A stretch of 6,148 bases of DNA from an uncultured Oscillospiraceae bacterium (GCA_947628265.1 CANQZF010000109.1:1-6148), one strand, 5' to 3'. Numbered from the stretch's first letter, positions 1-5,222 are shown. The notes: generated by a model not told the origin, from the sequence alone. Numbers and translations are program-made.

Positions 1-49
1 CACAATGCGCAAGTGCCGGATAGGAACGGCAAAATTTTTTACACTTCTA

Positions 50-300
50 TTACTTCTTTATCGCACATAAGCAAATTCTGCGGAATTCACGCAAAATTTC
101 CCTGCCGCCGCGCTGCGTCGTCGTCGCACGAGCTGCTTTACCTCGCCCTCCCTTTGGTCGGGCTCAGGCGCAGGCTCGGCTCCTCCTCTCCCCACGCGAT
201 CTTTGATCGCGCGGGGACCCCGCAAGCGGCACGTTTGCGGGGCAAAAGGGATTTTTTGCGAGGCACATATCCTCGCAAAAAATATTGAAATAGAGTTTTT
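50..300 (-). repeat. Diverged third member of the 419-738 repeat family
   Basis: This is a gene-free stretch. Read on the minus strand it carries, in the same order as the element at 419-738, a GCGAGGAT motif, GGGGTCCCCG, a hairpin, a 29-base core (165-193 here, 555-583 in the other element; one mismatch), and GAGGTRAAGCA. The hairpin lies at 189-217. A perfect 13-bp inverted repeat (251-263 with 271-283) and an 8-bp one (218-225 with 235-242) lie upstream of the core. Clear terminal inverted repeats are not visible, so the ends given are rough. The family relation rests on the shared core and motif order. Full-length homology is inferred. Confidence 0.55.
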
Positions 301-310
301 TGACAAGCTG

Positions 311-346
311 AATCATAACCCCCGGTTCAACCGGGGTTATGATTTT
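311..346 (+). terminator. Strong hairpin with short T run, probable terminator
   Basis: The 12-base arm 311-322 pairs perfectly with 333-344. Two further G-C pairs form if C323 bulges, leaving a TTCAA loop (326-330). TTTT follows at 343-346. The AACCCCGG..CCGGGGTT stem is the usual style of an intrinsic terminator in clostridia. No gene is visible upstream in the window, so it could end a transcript entering from the left or belong to the repeat region. The T run is short. Confidence 0.5.
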
Positions 347-478
347 GGTCAGATCGTCTTACTCGGCGCGGCCGCTCCCGAAGGCCCCGGGCTTGAAATT
401 CCGGCTTTTGTGAATTATACTGATCCCTGATCAAAAACGCCAACCGAGCGGCGAGGATTTTTTGCGTCAGGCAAGGAA

Positions 479-516
479 GACGGCGCAGAGAATACTGTAT
501 GTATTGTCAAGCCGTC
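479..516 (+). other. Conserved stem-loop A of the repeat family
   Basis: The outer stem GACGGC (479-484) pairs with GCCGTC (511-516). The inner stem 488-495 pairs with 501-508, with one G-G mismatch, around the loop TGTAT. The copy at 785-941 has the same fold (inner stem 852-859 with 865-872, outer 844-849 with 876-881). It carries two compensatory changes: 483-512 is G-C here and C-G there, and 489-507 is A-T here and G-C there. Confidence 0.6.
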
Positions 517-533
517 TGACGAAGCATCCGGGG

Positions 534-559
534 TCCCCGGCGGGCAAGCCCGCTGGGGA
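534..559 (+). other. Conserved stem-loop B of the repeat family
   Basis: The stem is TCCCC, then a G.T pair (539 with 554), then GCGGGC, closing on a short AA loop. The diverged copy on the minus strand (217 down to 189) has the same TCCCC/GGGGA base and the same G.T pair, but its upper helix is CGCGATC/GATCGCG. The upper helix differs in sequence and stays fully paired. In both copies the wobble is a legal G.U only in the same family orientation, which hints that RNA of this sense is the folded form. Confidence 0.6.
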
Positions 560-784
560 GAGGACGAGCCGAGCCTGCGCCTGCTGCGCCCGCAGGCGCG
601 TTTCGGAGGCCAACCGCCCGGAACGGGCGGCTCTTAGGCCGGAGATAACCTTCGCGCTTGCGCGGAGGTGAAGCAAAGCGGATTGCGCGAGGGCGAAAAA
701 AGACCGTCGCGAATTGGCGTTTTTGATTAGGGATCAGTATTATACTACCGTCTGGCGGGAGCATTGGGCGGACCAACATATGAT

Positions 785-941
785 ACTAATATCTAATTAA
801 AATAAGACATTCGCGCCGGACTTTTTCGCGCCATGCCGCGTCAGCCGCCTTGGGAATACATACAGTATTCCCTGCGGCGTCTTCCTTGCCTGACACGAAA
901 AATCCTCGCCGCTCGGTGTCTCCTTTTAAATAGATATTAGT
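785..941 (-). mobile_element. MITE-like element, copy 2, internally deleted (157 bp)
   Basis: Terminal inverted repeats 785-809 and 917-941 (outer part ACTAATATCTA) match with three mismatches. The flanks ATGAT (780-784) and ATGAA (942-946) agree at four of five bases, so a duplication is only suggestive. Read on the minus strand it is homologous to copy 1 from both ends: 833-916 matches 444-527 at about 88 percent, and the left end ATTCGCG..CTTTTTCGC matches the copy 1 right end. It lacks the middle of copy 1, including stem-loop B. It is therefore probably a deletion derivative inserted in the opposite orientation. Its right end lies 9 bases before the ribosome binding site of the deacetylase gene. 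Confidence 0.72.
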
Positions 942-949
942 ATGAAAAC

Positions 950-958
950 GAGGTGATC
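950..958 (+). promoter_or_regulatory. Strong ribosome binding site of the deacetylase gene
   Basis: GAGGTGATC is a nine-base perfect complement to the 3' end of 16S rRNA. Its GAGG part ends seven bases before the ATG at 961, which fixes that start. Confidence 0.85.
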
Positions 959-960
959 GG

Positions 961-1674
961 ATGAAAAGACTTTATCCCGGCGGGAAGGCCAAGGTGTTCA
1001 CCGTCTCCTACGACGACGGGGTGCTCCAGGACGTCCGCTTTGTGGAGCTTTTGAACAAGTACGGCGTCAAGGGGACCTTCAACTTAAATTCCCGGCTCAT
1101 GCGGGAGGAGTTCGCCTGGACCCACGAGAGCGGCATGGTGGTGAGGCGCCTTTCGCCCGCCGCCGCCCTGCGCCTCTATGGCGGCCACGAGGTGGCCAGC
1201 CACACGCTGACCCACCCATACCTCGACCACGCCGGCAGGAGCGACATCCTCCGGGAGATGGGGGAGGACCGGGACGAGCTGGAGCGGCTTTTCGGCCGGG
1301 AGGTCCGGGGCTTCGCCGCGCCCTTCACCTTCTGGAGCCGGGAGATGGCCGACTGCGCGAGACTCTGCGGCTTTGAGTACGCCAGGATCTCCGAGGAGAG
1401 CCGCGGCTACGCCCCGCCGGAGGACCGCTATAACCTACGCGCCGGGATATTTCACTTAAGCCCGGACCTGGAGGCCTTTGTGGACGGCTTCCTCGCCACG
1501 GACCGGGAGCTGGCCGTCTGTCAGATCGTGGGGCACACCTACGACCTGGACGCCGCCAACATGTGGGACAGGATGGAGGCCATTTTCCGCCGCGTCGCCG
1601 CCTGTCCGGACGTGGCCTTCATGACCACTCTGGAGATCGTCCGGTACCTTACGGAAAATGGACTCCTGCGCTGA
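961..1674 (+). CDS. Polysaccharide deacetylase family protein (CE4/NodB fold)
   Basis: This 237-residue protein carries the CE4 catalytic landmarks. Motif 1 is SYDDG with D18 and D19 (catalytic base and metal ligand). Motif 2 is H81-T-L-T-H85 (metal-binding histidines). A motif-3-like F118-A-A-P-F122 follows, and a late GHTYD contributes H192 (motif 5 position). Family members remove acetyl groups from N-acetylated sugars using a divalent metal. There is no signal peptide or membrane segment, so it should act in the cytoplasm, and a small saccharide or glycoconjugate substrate is more likely than peptidoglycan. Motif 3 lacks the usual arginine (G117-F118 in place of R-x-P), so the exact substrate class is open. 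It stands alone, convergent with the next gene, and no promoter is evident because a mobile element ends just upstream. Confidence 0.88.
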   Translation: MKRLYPGGKAKVFTVSYDDGVLQDVRFVELLNKYGVKGTFNLNSRLMREEFAWTHESGMVVRRLSPAAALRLYGGHEVASHTLTHPYLDHAGRSDILREMGEDRDELERLFGREVRGFAAPFTFWSREMADCARLCGFEYARISEESRGYAPPEDRYNLRAGIFHLSPDLEAFVDGFLATDRELAVCQIVGHTYDLDAANMWDRMEAIFRRVAACPDVAFMTTLEIVRYLTENGLLR

Positions 1675-1686
1675 TTAGTCCCCTTT

Positions 1687-2703
1687 TCAAACCCTTACGG
1701 GGTCCTGAAGGGGCTCAAAGAGGGGCTGGAACAGATAGTTTTCGTATCCCTCGTTATCCTGTACGGCGGTCAAAAACGCGGCCAGGCGCGAAAGGTCCAC
1801 CCCGTCCAGAACGGTGTCCCCGTATTCCTCCGCCCCCGCCGAGAAGCGGTTTTCCTCAAGAGCCCTTTGGATGACGGACCGGATAAATTTATAAAGCTCG
1901 ATTTGCCCCGGCGTGGCGGTCCCGTCCTCCACAAGGTCGGAGAGCTGTACGTAGTCGGCGTACCCCGGCCCGGTGGGGTAGAGCACGTCGATGAAGAGCT
2001 CCCGGAGGTTCCCGGACTTACAGAGATATGCGACCTGAAATTTATACCCGTCCCGGAAGTCCGGCTCCGTCAGCATCTCAAAGGGGACCTTCTCCCACAT
2101 GAGAAGGTCCGTCCCCTCGGTGAGAAATTCCCCCGTCAAAGCCTTACGGATGAGGCCAAAGAACATCTCCCCGTCCAGCGCCTCAAATTCATAGTCCCCC
2201 GGGTCCAGGGCCAGAAGCTCCTCCGGGGTCCTGTCCGGGCTCAAAATTTCGCGGACCCTCGCCATGTCCCGCCTTTGCGCCTCGGAGCCGTCGTCCCAGG
2301 AGAGGGTGCCCGGGATCACCCGGAACCGCTCCGCCGTCCCCTCTGGTCCCTGCGCCGTCTCGATCCGGACGTAAGCATCGTCAAATTGGCGGCGCAGATT
2401 GAAGGTGTAGAACATATACGGGATGATGTCGCTCTGGTCCCCGGTCTTGTCGTAGTTGTAGATAAACCAGAAAACCCACCCGTCCTTTGTAACCTCGTAC
2501 GCCTCCTTCACGGCGTAGAAGACGTTGAACCCGCCCTCGTTGCGGACGCCGTAGGGGTCCTCCCCCAGGATGTCCAGGGGGTCGTCCGTACTCGTCCCCT
2601 CCGTGCCCGTCCCCTCCGGCGGCTCCCCTGTGGGTCCGCCGCACCCCGGGAGGCCCAGAAGTATCGCCGCCAAAACGGCAAGGGCAAATGATCCTTTTTT
2701 CAC
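1687..2703 (-). CDS. Putative lipoprotein of unknown function
   Basis: This 338-residue protein starts MKKGSFALAV, followed by a hydrophobic stretch and a lipobox-like L-P-G-C with C21 as the expected lipidated residue. A Gly/Thr/Pro/Glu-rich linker (about 22-45) leads to an acidic globular part rich in Trp, Tyr and Phe (for example DGWVFWFIYNYD), with no domain I recognise. The predicted site is the outer face of the cytoplasmic membrane. The GTG at 2703 is chosen because AAGGAGG (2718-2712) sits eight bases upstream. The in-frame ATG at 2721 lacks any such site and would place the binding site inside the gene. It is divergent from the sigma factor gene, which makes it a candidate target or sensor partner of that system. 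It is convergent with the deacetylase gene across a 12-bp gap. A 10-bp perfect inverted repeat (2085-2094 with 2101-2110) lies inside it. Confidence 0.8.
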   Translation of the reverse strand: MKKGSFALAVLAAILLGLPGCGGPTGEPPEGTGTEGTSTDDPLDILGEDPYGVRNEGGFNVFYAVKEAYEVTKDGWVFWFIYNYDKTGDQSDIIPYMFYTFNLRRQFDDAYVRIETAQGPEGTAERFRVIPGTLSWDDGSEAQRRDMARVREILSPDRTPEELLALDPGDYEFEALDGEMFFGLIRKALTGEFLTEGTDLLMWEKVPFEMLTEPDFRDGYKFQVAYLCKSGNLRELFIDVLYPTGPGYADYVQLSDLVEDGTATPGQIELYKFIRSVIQRALEENRFSAGAEEYGDTVLDGVDLSRLAAFLTAVQDNEGYENYLFQPLFEPLQDPVRV

Positions 2704-2711
2704 GCGCTCAT

Positions 2712-2718
2712 CCTCCTT
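2712..2718 (-). promoter_or_regulatory. Ribosome binding site that decides a GTG start
   Basis: Read on the minus strand this is AAGGAGG, a consensus site eight bases before the GTG at 2703. It overlaps the rejected upstream ATG (2721). Confidence 0.85.
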
Positions 2719-2724
2719 CATAAC

Positions 2725-2743
2725 AGGCCGCCCGGGGCGGCCT
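2725..2743. promoter_or_regulatory. G+C-rich hairpin in the lipoprotein mRNA leader
   Basis: The eight-base arm 2725-2732 pairs perfectly with 2736-2743 across a three-base loop. On the plus strand TTTTCTT follows, so it looks like a terminator in that direction, but no plus-strand transcript is expected here. On the minus strand it would sit at the 5' end of the lipoprotein mRNA, between the possible -10 box and the ribosome binding site. A role in mRNA stability or in blocking antisense transcription is possible. Confidence 0.5.
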
Positions 2744-2746
2744 TTT

Positions 2747-2784
2747 CTTATAAGGAGGACACCGATCCCCGCAAAAACGCAACA
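2747..2784 (-). promoter_or_regulatory. Possible lipoprotein gene promoter region
   Basis: On the minus strand TATAAG (2752-2747) matches five of six bases of a -10 box. TTGCGG lies 16 bases upstream as a poor -35 match. The 12-mer TGTTGCGTTTTT (2784-2773) lies 20 bases upstream of the -10. No experimental support can be drawn from sequence alone. Confidence 0.35.
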
Positions 2785-2827
2785 CCCGGAGCGCGAAAAA
2801 TATTTCCGGTTTTCCTGTTGCGTTTTT
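2773..2827. promoter_or_regulatory. Perfect 12-bp inverted repeat between divergent genes
   Basis: AAAAACGCAACA (2773-2784) is the exact reverse complement of TGTTGCGTTTTT (2816-2827). A second inner pair, CCGGA (2786-2790) with TCCGG (2805-2809), extends the symmetry. Each gene therefore has the same 12-mer upstream in its own reading direction. It may be an operator or a pair of matching promoter elements. An alternative pairing of 2793-2800 with 2823-2830 (GCGAAAAA with TTTTTCGC) competes with the outer arm. Confidence 0.55.
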
Positions 2828-2842
2828 CGCCCCTTGCGTGTC

Positions 2843-2851
2843 TGATATTTT
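2843..2851 (+). promoter_or_regulatory. Possible extended -10 of the sigma factor gene
   Basis: TGATATTTT fits an extended -10 (TG, one base, TATTTT), 18 bases after the 12-mer at 2816-2827 and 26 bases before the chosen ATG. There is no good housekeeping -35 at 17 bases. Confidence 0.35.
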
Positions 2852-2877
2852 ATAGATTTATGCCGGGAGTCAGGGCC

Positions 2878-3441
2878 ATGCTTTTCTGTACCGTCAACGA
2901 AATTGAAAACGACAGCGACAGGGATTTTATACGGCGTCTCTACGAGGATTTTAAGTACCTGATGCTGTCCACCGCCAAAAAGTACGCCTCTAACCCGGAG
3001 GACCGGGAGGACATCGTCCAGGAGAGCGTACTGCGGCTCATCAAAAAGGTGGAGACGCTCCGGGGAATGGAGCGGCGGGTCATGGCCGCCTATGTGGTCT
3101 ACACCGTCTCCAACGTGGCGAAAAACCACCTGCGCCACGCGGCCGTGGAGAAAAACCACTTTGCGGAGGCGGCCGGGGAGCCGGAGGCGGGCCTTCCGGC
3201 GCTGGATGAGCTCATGGCGCTCCGGGAGAGGGCAGTACACTTGGAGGCCCTGCTGGAACGGCTCTCCCCCGACGAGCGGACGCTCCTCATCGGAAAATAC
3301 GTGCTGGGCTGTTCGGACGCCGAGCTTGGGGCGCAGCTGGGCTGTAAGCCGGCCAGCGTGCGCATGAAGCTGACCCGCGCCCGGCGGCGGGCGCTGGCGA
3401 TGACGGTGAAAGACGAGGTTTTAAAGCATGACGACCTATGA
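2878..3441 (+). CDS. Sigma-70 family (ECF-like) RNA polymerase sigma factor
   Basis: This 187-residue protein has the two-domain layout of small sigma factors. Region 2 is about residues 17-58 (F-I-R-R-L-Y-E-D-F, then E-D-R-E-D-I-V-Q-E-S-V-L, the core-binding and -10-reading helices). Region 4 is about 125-172, where L-S-P-D-E-R precedes a helix-turn-helix with D-A-E-L-G-A-Q-L-G-C-K-P-A-S-V-R (the -35-reading helix). An acidic linker of about 45 residues joins them. The ATG at 2878 is chosen because GGGAG lies eight bases upstream; in-frame starts at 2818 and 2860 would add a run without homology and have poorer sites. It overlaps the next gene by 14 bases, so the two are translationally coupled. 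Such factors redirect RNA polymerase to a small regulon, often including their own promoter. Confidence 0.88.
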   Translation: MLFCTVNEIENDSDRDFIRRLYEDFKYLMLSTAKKYASNPEDREDIVQESVLRLIKKVETLRGMERRVMAAYVVYTVSNVAKNHLRHAAVEKNHFAEAAGEPEAGLPALDELMALRERAVHLEALLERLSPDERTLLIGKYVLGCSDAELGAQLGCKPASVRMKLTRARRRALAMTVKDEVLKHDDL

Positions 3442-4171
3442 AAAGCTGACGGAGAACTACGAGGACGCCCTTTTCGCGCTCCTGATGGCAAAGGCCCTGG
3501 AGGAGCAGGGGGCCGGGCTTCTTCTGGAAAATGAGCGGCTCCGGAACGACGCGGAATTTGCCGTTCCGGCCGCTTTGGACCGAAAGATCGATCGGACGGT
3601 AAACCGGGCGTTTCTGAGGAAAACGGCGCAGCGGCTCTGGCGCTTTACCGGCGGCGCGATCCGGTGGGCGGCGGCGGTCGTCCTTGTGGCGGCGGTCCTC
3701 TTCACCACGGCCTTTGCCGCCTCGGAGCCCGTCAGGGCCGCAACGCTCAATTTCGTCAGCGACGTCTTCTACGACCACATGGAGATCCGGTTCGTGGAGC
3801 GGGACGGCTCCCTCGCCGGGGAGATCGCCCCGGCCTTTGAGGTCCGGTGGCTGCCGGAGGGCTTTGCCCTCTCCCAAAGCGGCGAGGACGGGAAATACGC
3901 GTGGCGGGAATACGAAAACGAAGGCGGCGAGGCAATTCAAATCGACCTCAGCCCCCTGAGCACCGCCGGGGTCCTCAGCGCGGACACCGAGGGCGCCGAT
4001 GTGAGCCTTTTGCAAATTAACGGCCTGGAGGCGCGGCTCATCATCAAGGACGGCATCCAGCTCCTCCTCCCCATCCCGACCCGCAGCCTCGTCCTGGCCC
4101 TCTCCACCGAGGCCCCCTCAATCTCCCCCCGTGACCTTGTGAAGATCGCGGAAAATATCGTGATTTCATAA
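3428..4171 (+). CDS. DUF4367-like membrane protein, putative anti-sigma factor
   Basis: This 247-residue protein has a charged cytoplasmic N-terminal region (1-75), one membrane segment (about 78-97, A-A-A-V-V-L-V-A-A-V-L-F) and an extracytoplasmic domain of about 145 residues. The outer domain has the DUF4367 style: a W-L-P-E-G-F motif near 141-146 and a C-terminal D-L-V-K-I-A-E-N-I. DUF4367 proteins coupled to sigma genes in clostridia are generally taken as membrane anti-sigma factors or sensors that hold the sigma factor at the membrane. The start ATG at 3428 lies inside the sigma gene, with GAGG about nine bases upstream. The C-terminus looks complete, with the stop at 4169-4171, although foreign sequence begins about six bases later. 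The anti-sigma role is inferred from topology and overlap, since no classical zinc-binding anti-sigma motif is present. Confidence 0.75.
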   Translation: MTTYEKLTENYEDALFALLMAKALEEQGAGLLLENERLRNDAEFAVPAALDRKIDRTVNRAFLRKTAQRLWRFTGGAIRWAAAVVLVAAVLFTTAFAASEPVRAATLNFVSDVFYDHMEIRFVERDGSLAGEIAPAFEVRWLPEGFALSQSGEDGKYAWREYENEGGEAIQIDLSPLSTAGVLSADTEGADVSLLQINGLEARLIIKDGIQLLLPIPTRSLVLALSTEAPSISPRDLVKIAENIVIS

Positions 4172-4176
4172 AGAAA

Positions 4177-4320
4177 GGCGCCGGTAGTCTCAATAGTCCC
4201 GCCCAGCTTGACGCCGGGGACGTAGACGTGGGCCGGGCCGTAGTAGGCGTGGCTCCCGTCGGGGCCGGCGGTGACGTTCAAAAGCTTTATGTTGGGGTAT
4301 TGCGCCTTCAAAATGGCGGT
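4177..4320 (-). pseudogene. Internal fragment of a PfkB-family carbohydrate kinase
   Basis: Read on the minus strand from 4320 to 4177 this encodes about 48 residues: A-I-L-K-A-Q-Y-P-N-I-K-L-L-N-V-T-A-G-P-D-G-S, later V-Y-V-P-G-V-K, then G-G-T-I-E-T-T-G-A. This is the stretch of ribokinase/fructokinase-type (PfkB) enzymes leading to the catalytic T-T-G-A-G-D motif. The match ends after T-T-G-A, just before the G-D that carries the catalytic aspartate, and the sequence then runs into the end of the anti-sigma gene. There is no start, no N-terminal substrate domain and no C-terminus. G/C-rich third codon positions on this strand support a true coding origin. The family call is from motif memory; the exact sugar cannot be told. 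Confidence 0.7.
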
Positions 4321-4957
4321 GCCGGACCTGGAGGCCGCCCTGGGGGGCCTCCTGGATAGGAAGACCGCCTACGGGGACGCGCTTTTGGCCTGCAGATCCG
4401 TCTATCTCTTCGACACCGGCCTTTCGCCGGAGGGGCAGAAGGAGCTCTATGAGACGCTGCGGGTGGCGGTGCGGGGCGACGAGTTCGCCATCCGCTACGG
4501 GATGCAGTCGCGCACCGTGGAGTCCCGGGAGGCGGAGTATCAGGACTATATGGCCATCATGGGGGCCTTTTTCTACCTGGGCATCATTTTGAGCATCGTC
4601 TTCCTCCTGGCCGCCGTGCTCATCATCTACTATAAGCAGGTCTCGGAGGGCTACGAGGACCGGTCCCGGTTCGACATCATGCGCAAGGTGGGCATGACGA
4701 GACCGGAAATTCGAAAGAGCATCAACTCCCAGCTCCTGACAGTCTTCTTCCTGCCCCTTATCTTCGCCGCCCTGCACATCGCGTTTGCCTTTCCCATCAT
4801 CGAAAAGCTCCTGCGGCTCTTCAACCTCAACAACGTCTCCCTCTTCGCCAAAACCACAGCCATCACCGTCGCGGTCTTCGCCGTCTTCTACACCCTCGTC
4901 TACCGCGCCACCTCCAACGCATACTACAATATTGTAAGCGGGATAAAAGAAAACTAA
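4313..4957 (+). pseudogene. C-terminal fragment of an FtsX/BceB-like ABC transporter permease
   Basis: The frame open to the stop at 4955-4957 encodes the last ~210 residues of a permease that is usually about 650 residues. Visible are the end of the outer domain (Y-L-F-D-T-G-L-S), a membrane segment F-Y-L-G-I-I-L-S-I-V-F-L-L-A-A-V-L-I-I-Y-Y, and the cytoplasmic loop Y-K-Q-V-S-E-G-Y-E-D-R-S-R-F-D-I-M-R-K-V-G-M typical of BceB-type exporters. Two more membrane segments follow (about L-T-V-F-F-L-P-L and A-V-F-A-V-F-Y-T-L-V-Y). BceAB-type systems pair with an ATPase and often confer antimicrobial-peptide resistance; no ATPase gene is in the window. There is no ribosome binding site, and the first in-frame ATG (4313) lies at the junction with the kinase fragment. 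I therefore call it a headless remnant, although its surviving codons show no frameshift. Confidence 0.8.
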
Positions 4958-4962
4958 AAATC

Positions 4963-4997
4963 CCTCCGGCGTCCCAAACGGACGCCGGAGGAATTTT
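4963..4997 (+). terminator. Intrinsic terminator after the permease fragment
   Basis: CCTCCGGCGTCC (4963-4974) pairs perfectly with 4980-4991 across the loop CAAAC, and AATTTT follows. AAAAAT before the stem makes it plausible in both directions. It lies six bases after the permease stop codon. Confidence 0.9.
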
Positions 4998-5022
4998 AGT
5001 TGTAGGAGCCGCCTCATCTCCG

Positions 5023-5084
5023 CGCCAAGAGCCGCCCTTTGGGCGGTTGCGCTCCGAAACGCGCCTTCGGGCGCAGTCTTGGCG
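5023..5084. repeat. Three-way-junction-like palindrome
   Basis: The outer stem CGCCAAGA (5023-5030) pairs with TCTTGGCG (5077-5084). Inside are two hairpins: 5031-5037 with 5041-5047 (loop TTT), and GCGCC (5061-5065) with GGCGC (5070-5074) closed by a TTCG tetraloop. No reading frame is credible here. The right arm is shared with the next palindrome. Confidence 0.6.
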
Positions 5085-5222
5085 GCCCGTACGGCGTGAA
5101 TTTCGGGCGATGCGATAAAAGGTATTCGCCGCAAAAGTTTGCGGCGAATGATTTGATGCGCGGCATAAGCCGCAAACCTTTTATCGGGACGCGTGCGGAA
5201 AAACAGGGACGGGCCGCCAAGA
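5077..5222. repeat. Nested multi-branched palindrome (146 bp)
   Basis: A 14-bp perfect inverted repeat (5077-5090 with 5209-5222) encloses a 10-bp stem (5113-5122 with 5177-5186). That stem encloses a 12-bp hairpin (5124-5135 with 5138-5149) and a 5-bp hairpin (5160-5164 with 5169-5173, loop ATAA). GCCGCAAA occurs at both 5128-5135 and 5169-5176, and either copy can pair with TTTGCGGC (5138-5145). The whole would fold into a cloverleaf-like shape. It may be a small palindromic mobile element or a structured RNA. Confidence 0.6.

Larger units (their letters stand above)
419..738 (+). mobile_element. MITE-like non-autonomous element, copy 1 (320 bp)
   Basis: The ends are 25-bp inverted repeats (419-443 and 714-738) with one mismatch, beginning ACTGATCCCT. 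A 5-bp direct repeat ATTAT flanks them (414-418 and 739-743), as expected for a target-site duplication. There is no credible reading frame inside, so no transposase. The interior holds many hairpins: 479-516, 534-559, 577-599 (8 bp), 614-630 (7 bp) and 653-664. Bases 444-527 match the reverse complement of 833-916 at 74 of 84 positions, which ties this element to the shorter copy at 785-941. The transposase family that would move it cannot be named from the sequence. Confidence 0.8.

Noticed and set aside
14..40. Weak hairpin TGCCG/CGGCA followed by a T run
   Set aside because: Only five base pairs with an eight-base loop; it could be a terminator of an upstream gene but is too weak to list.
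311..344. tRNA-like GGTTCAA motif
   Set aside because: The motif is the loop side of a simple perfect hairpin. No acceptor, D or anticodon arms can be drawn around it.
1867..2691. Long plus-strand open frame opposite the lipoprotein gene
   Set aside because: It is a mirror frame of a G+C-rich gene. The minus-strand product has a signal peptide, lipobox and ribosome binding site; the plus-strand one has none.
2818..2877. Earlier starts (2818 and 2860) for the sigma factor
   Set aside because: 2818 is a TTG within the 12-mer repeat and 2860 lacks a spaced ribosome site. The 2878 ATG has GGGAG eight bases upstream and fits the usual family N-terminus.
2704..3240. N-terminal extension of the lipoprotein frame up to 3240
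   Set aside because: It runs antisense through the sigma factor gene and the intergenic region and would bury the signal peptide inside the protein.
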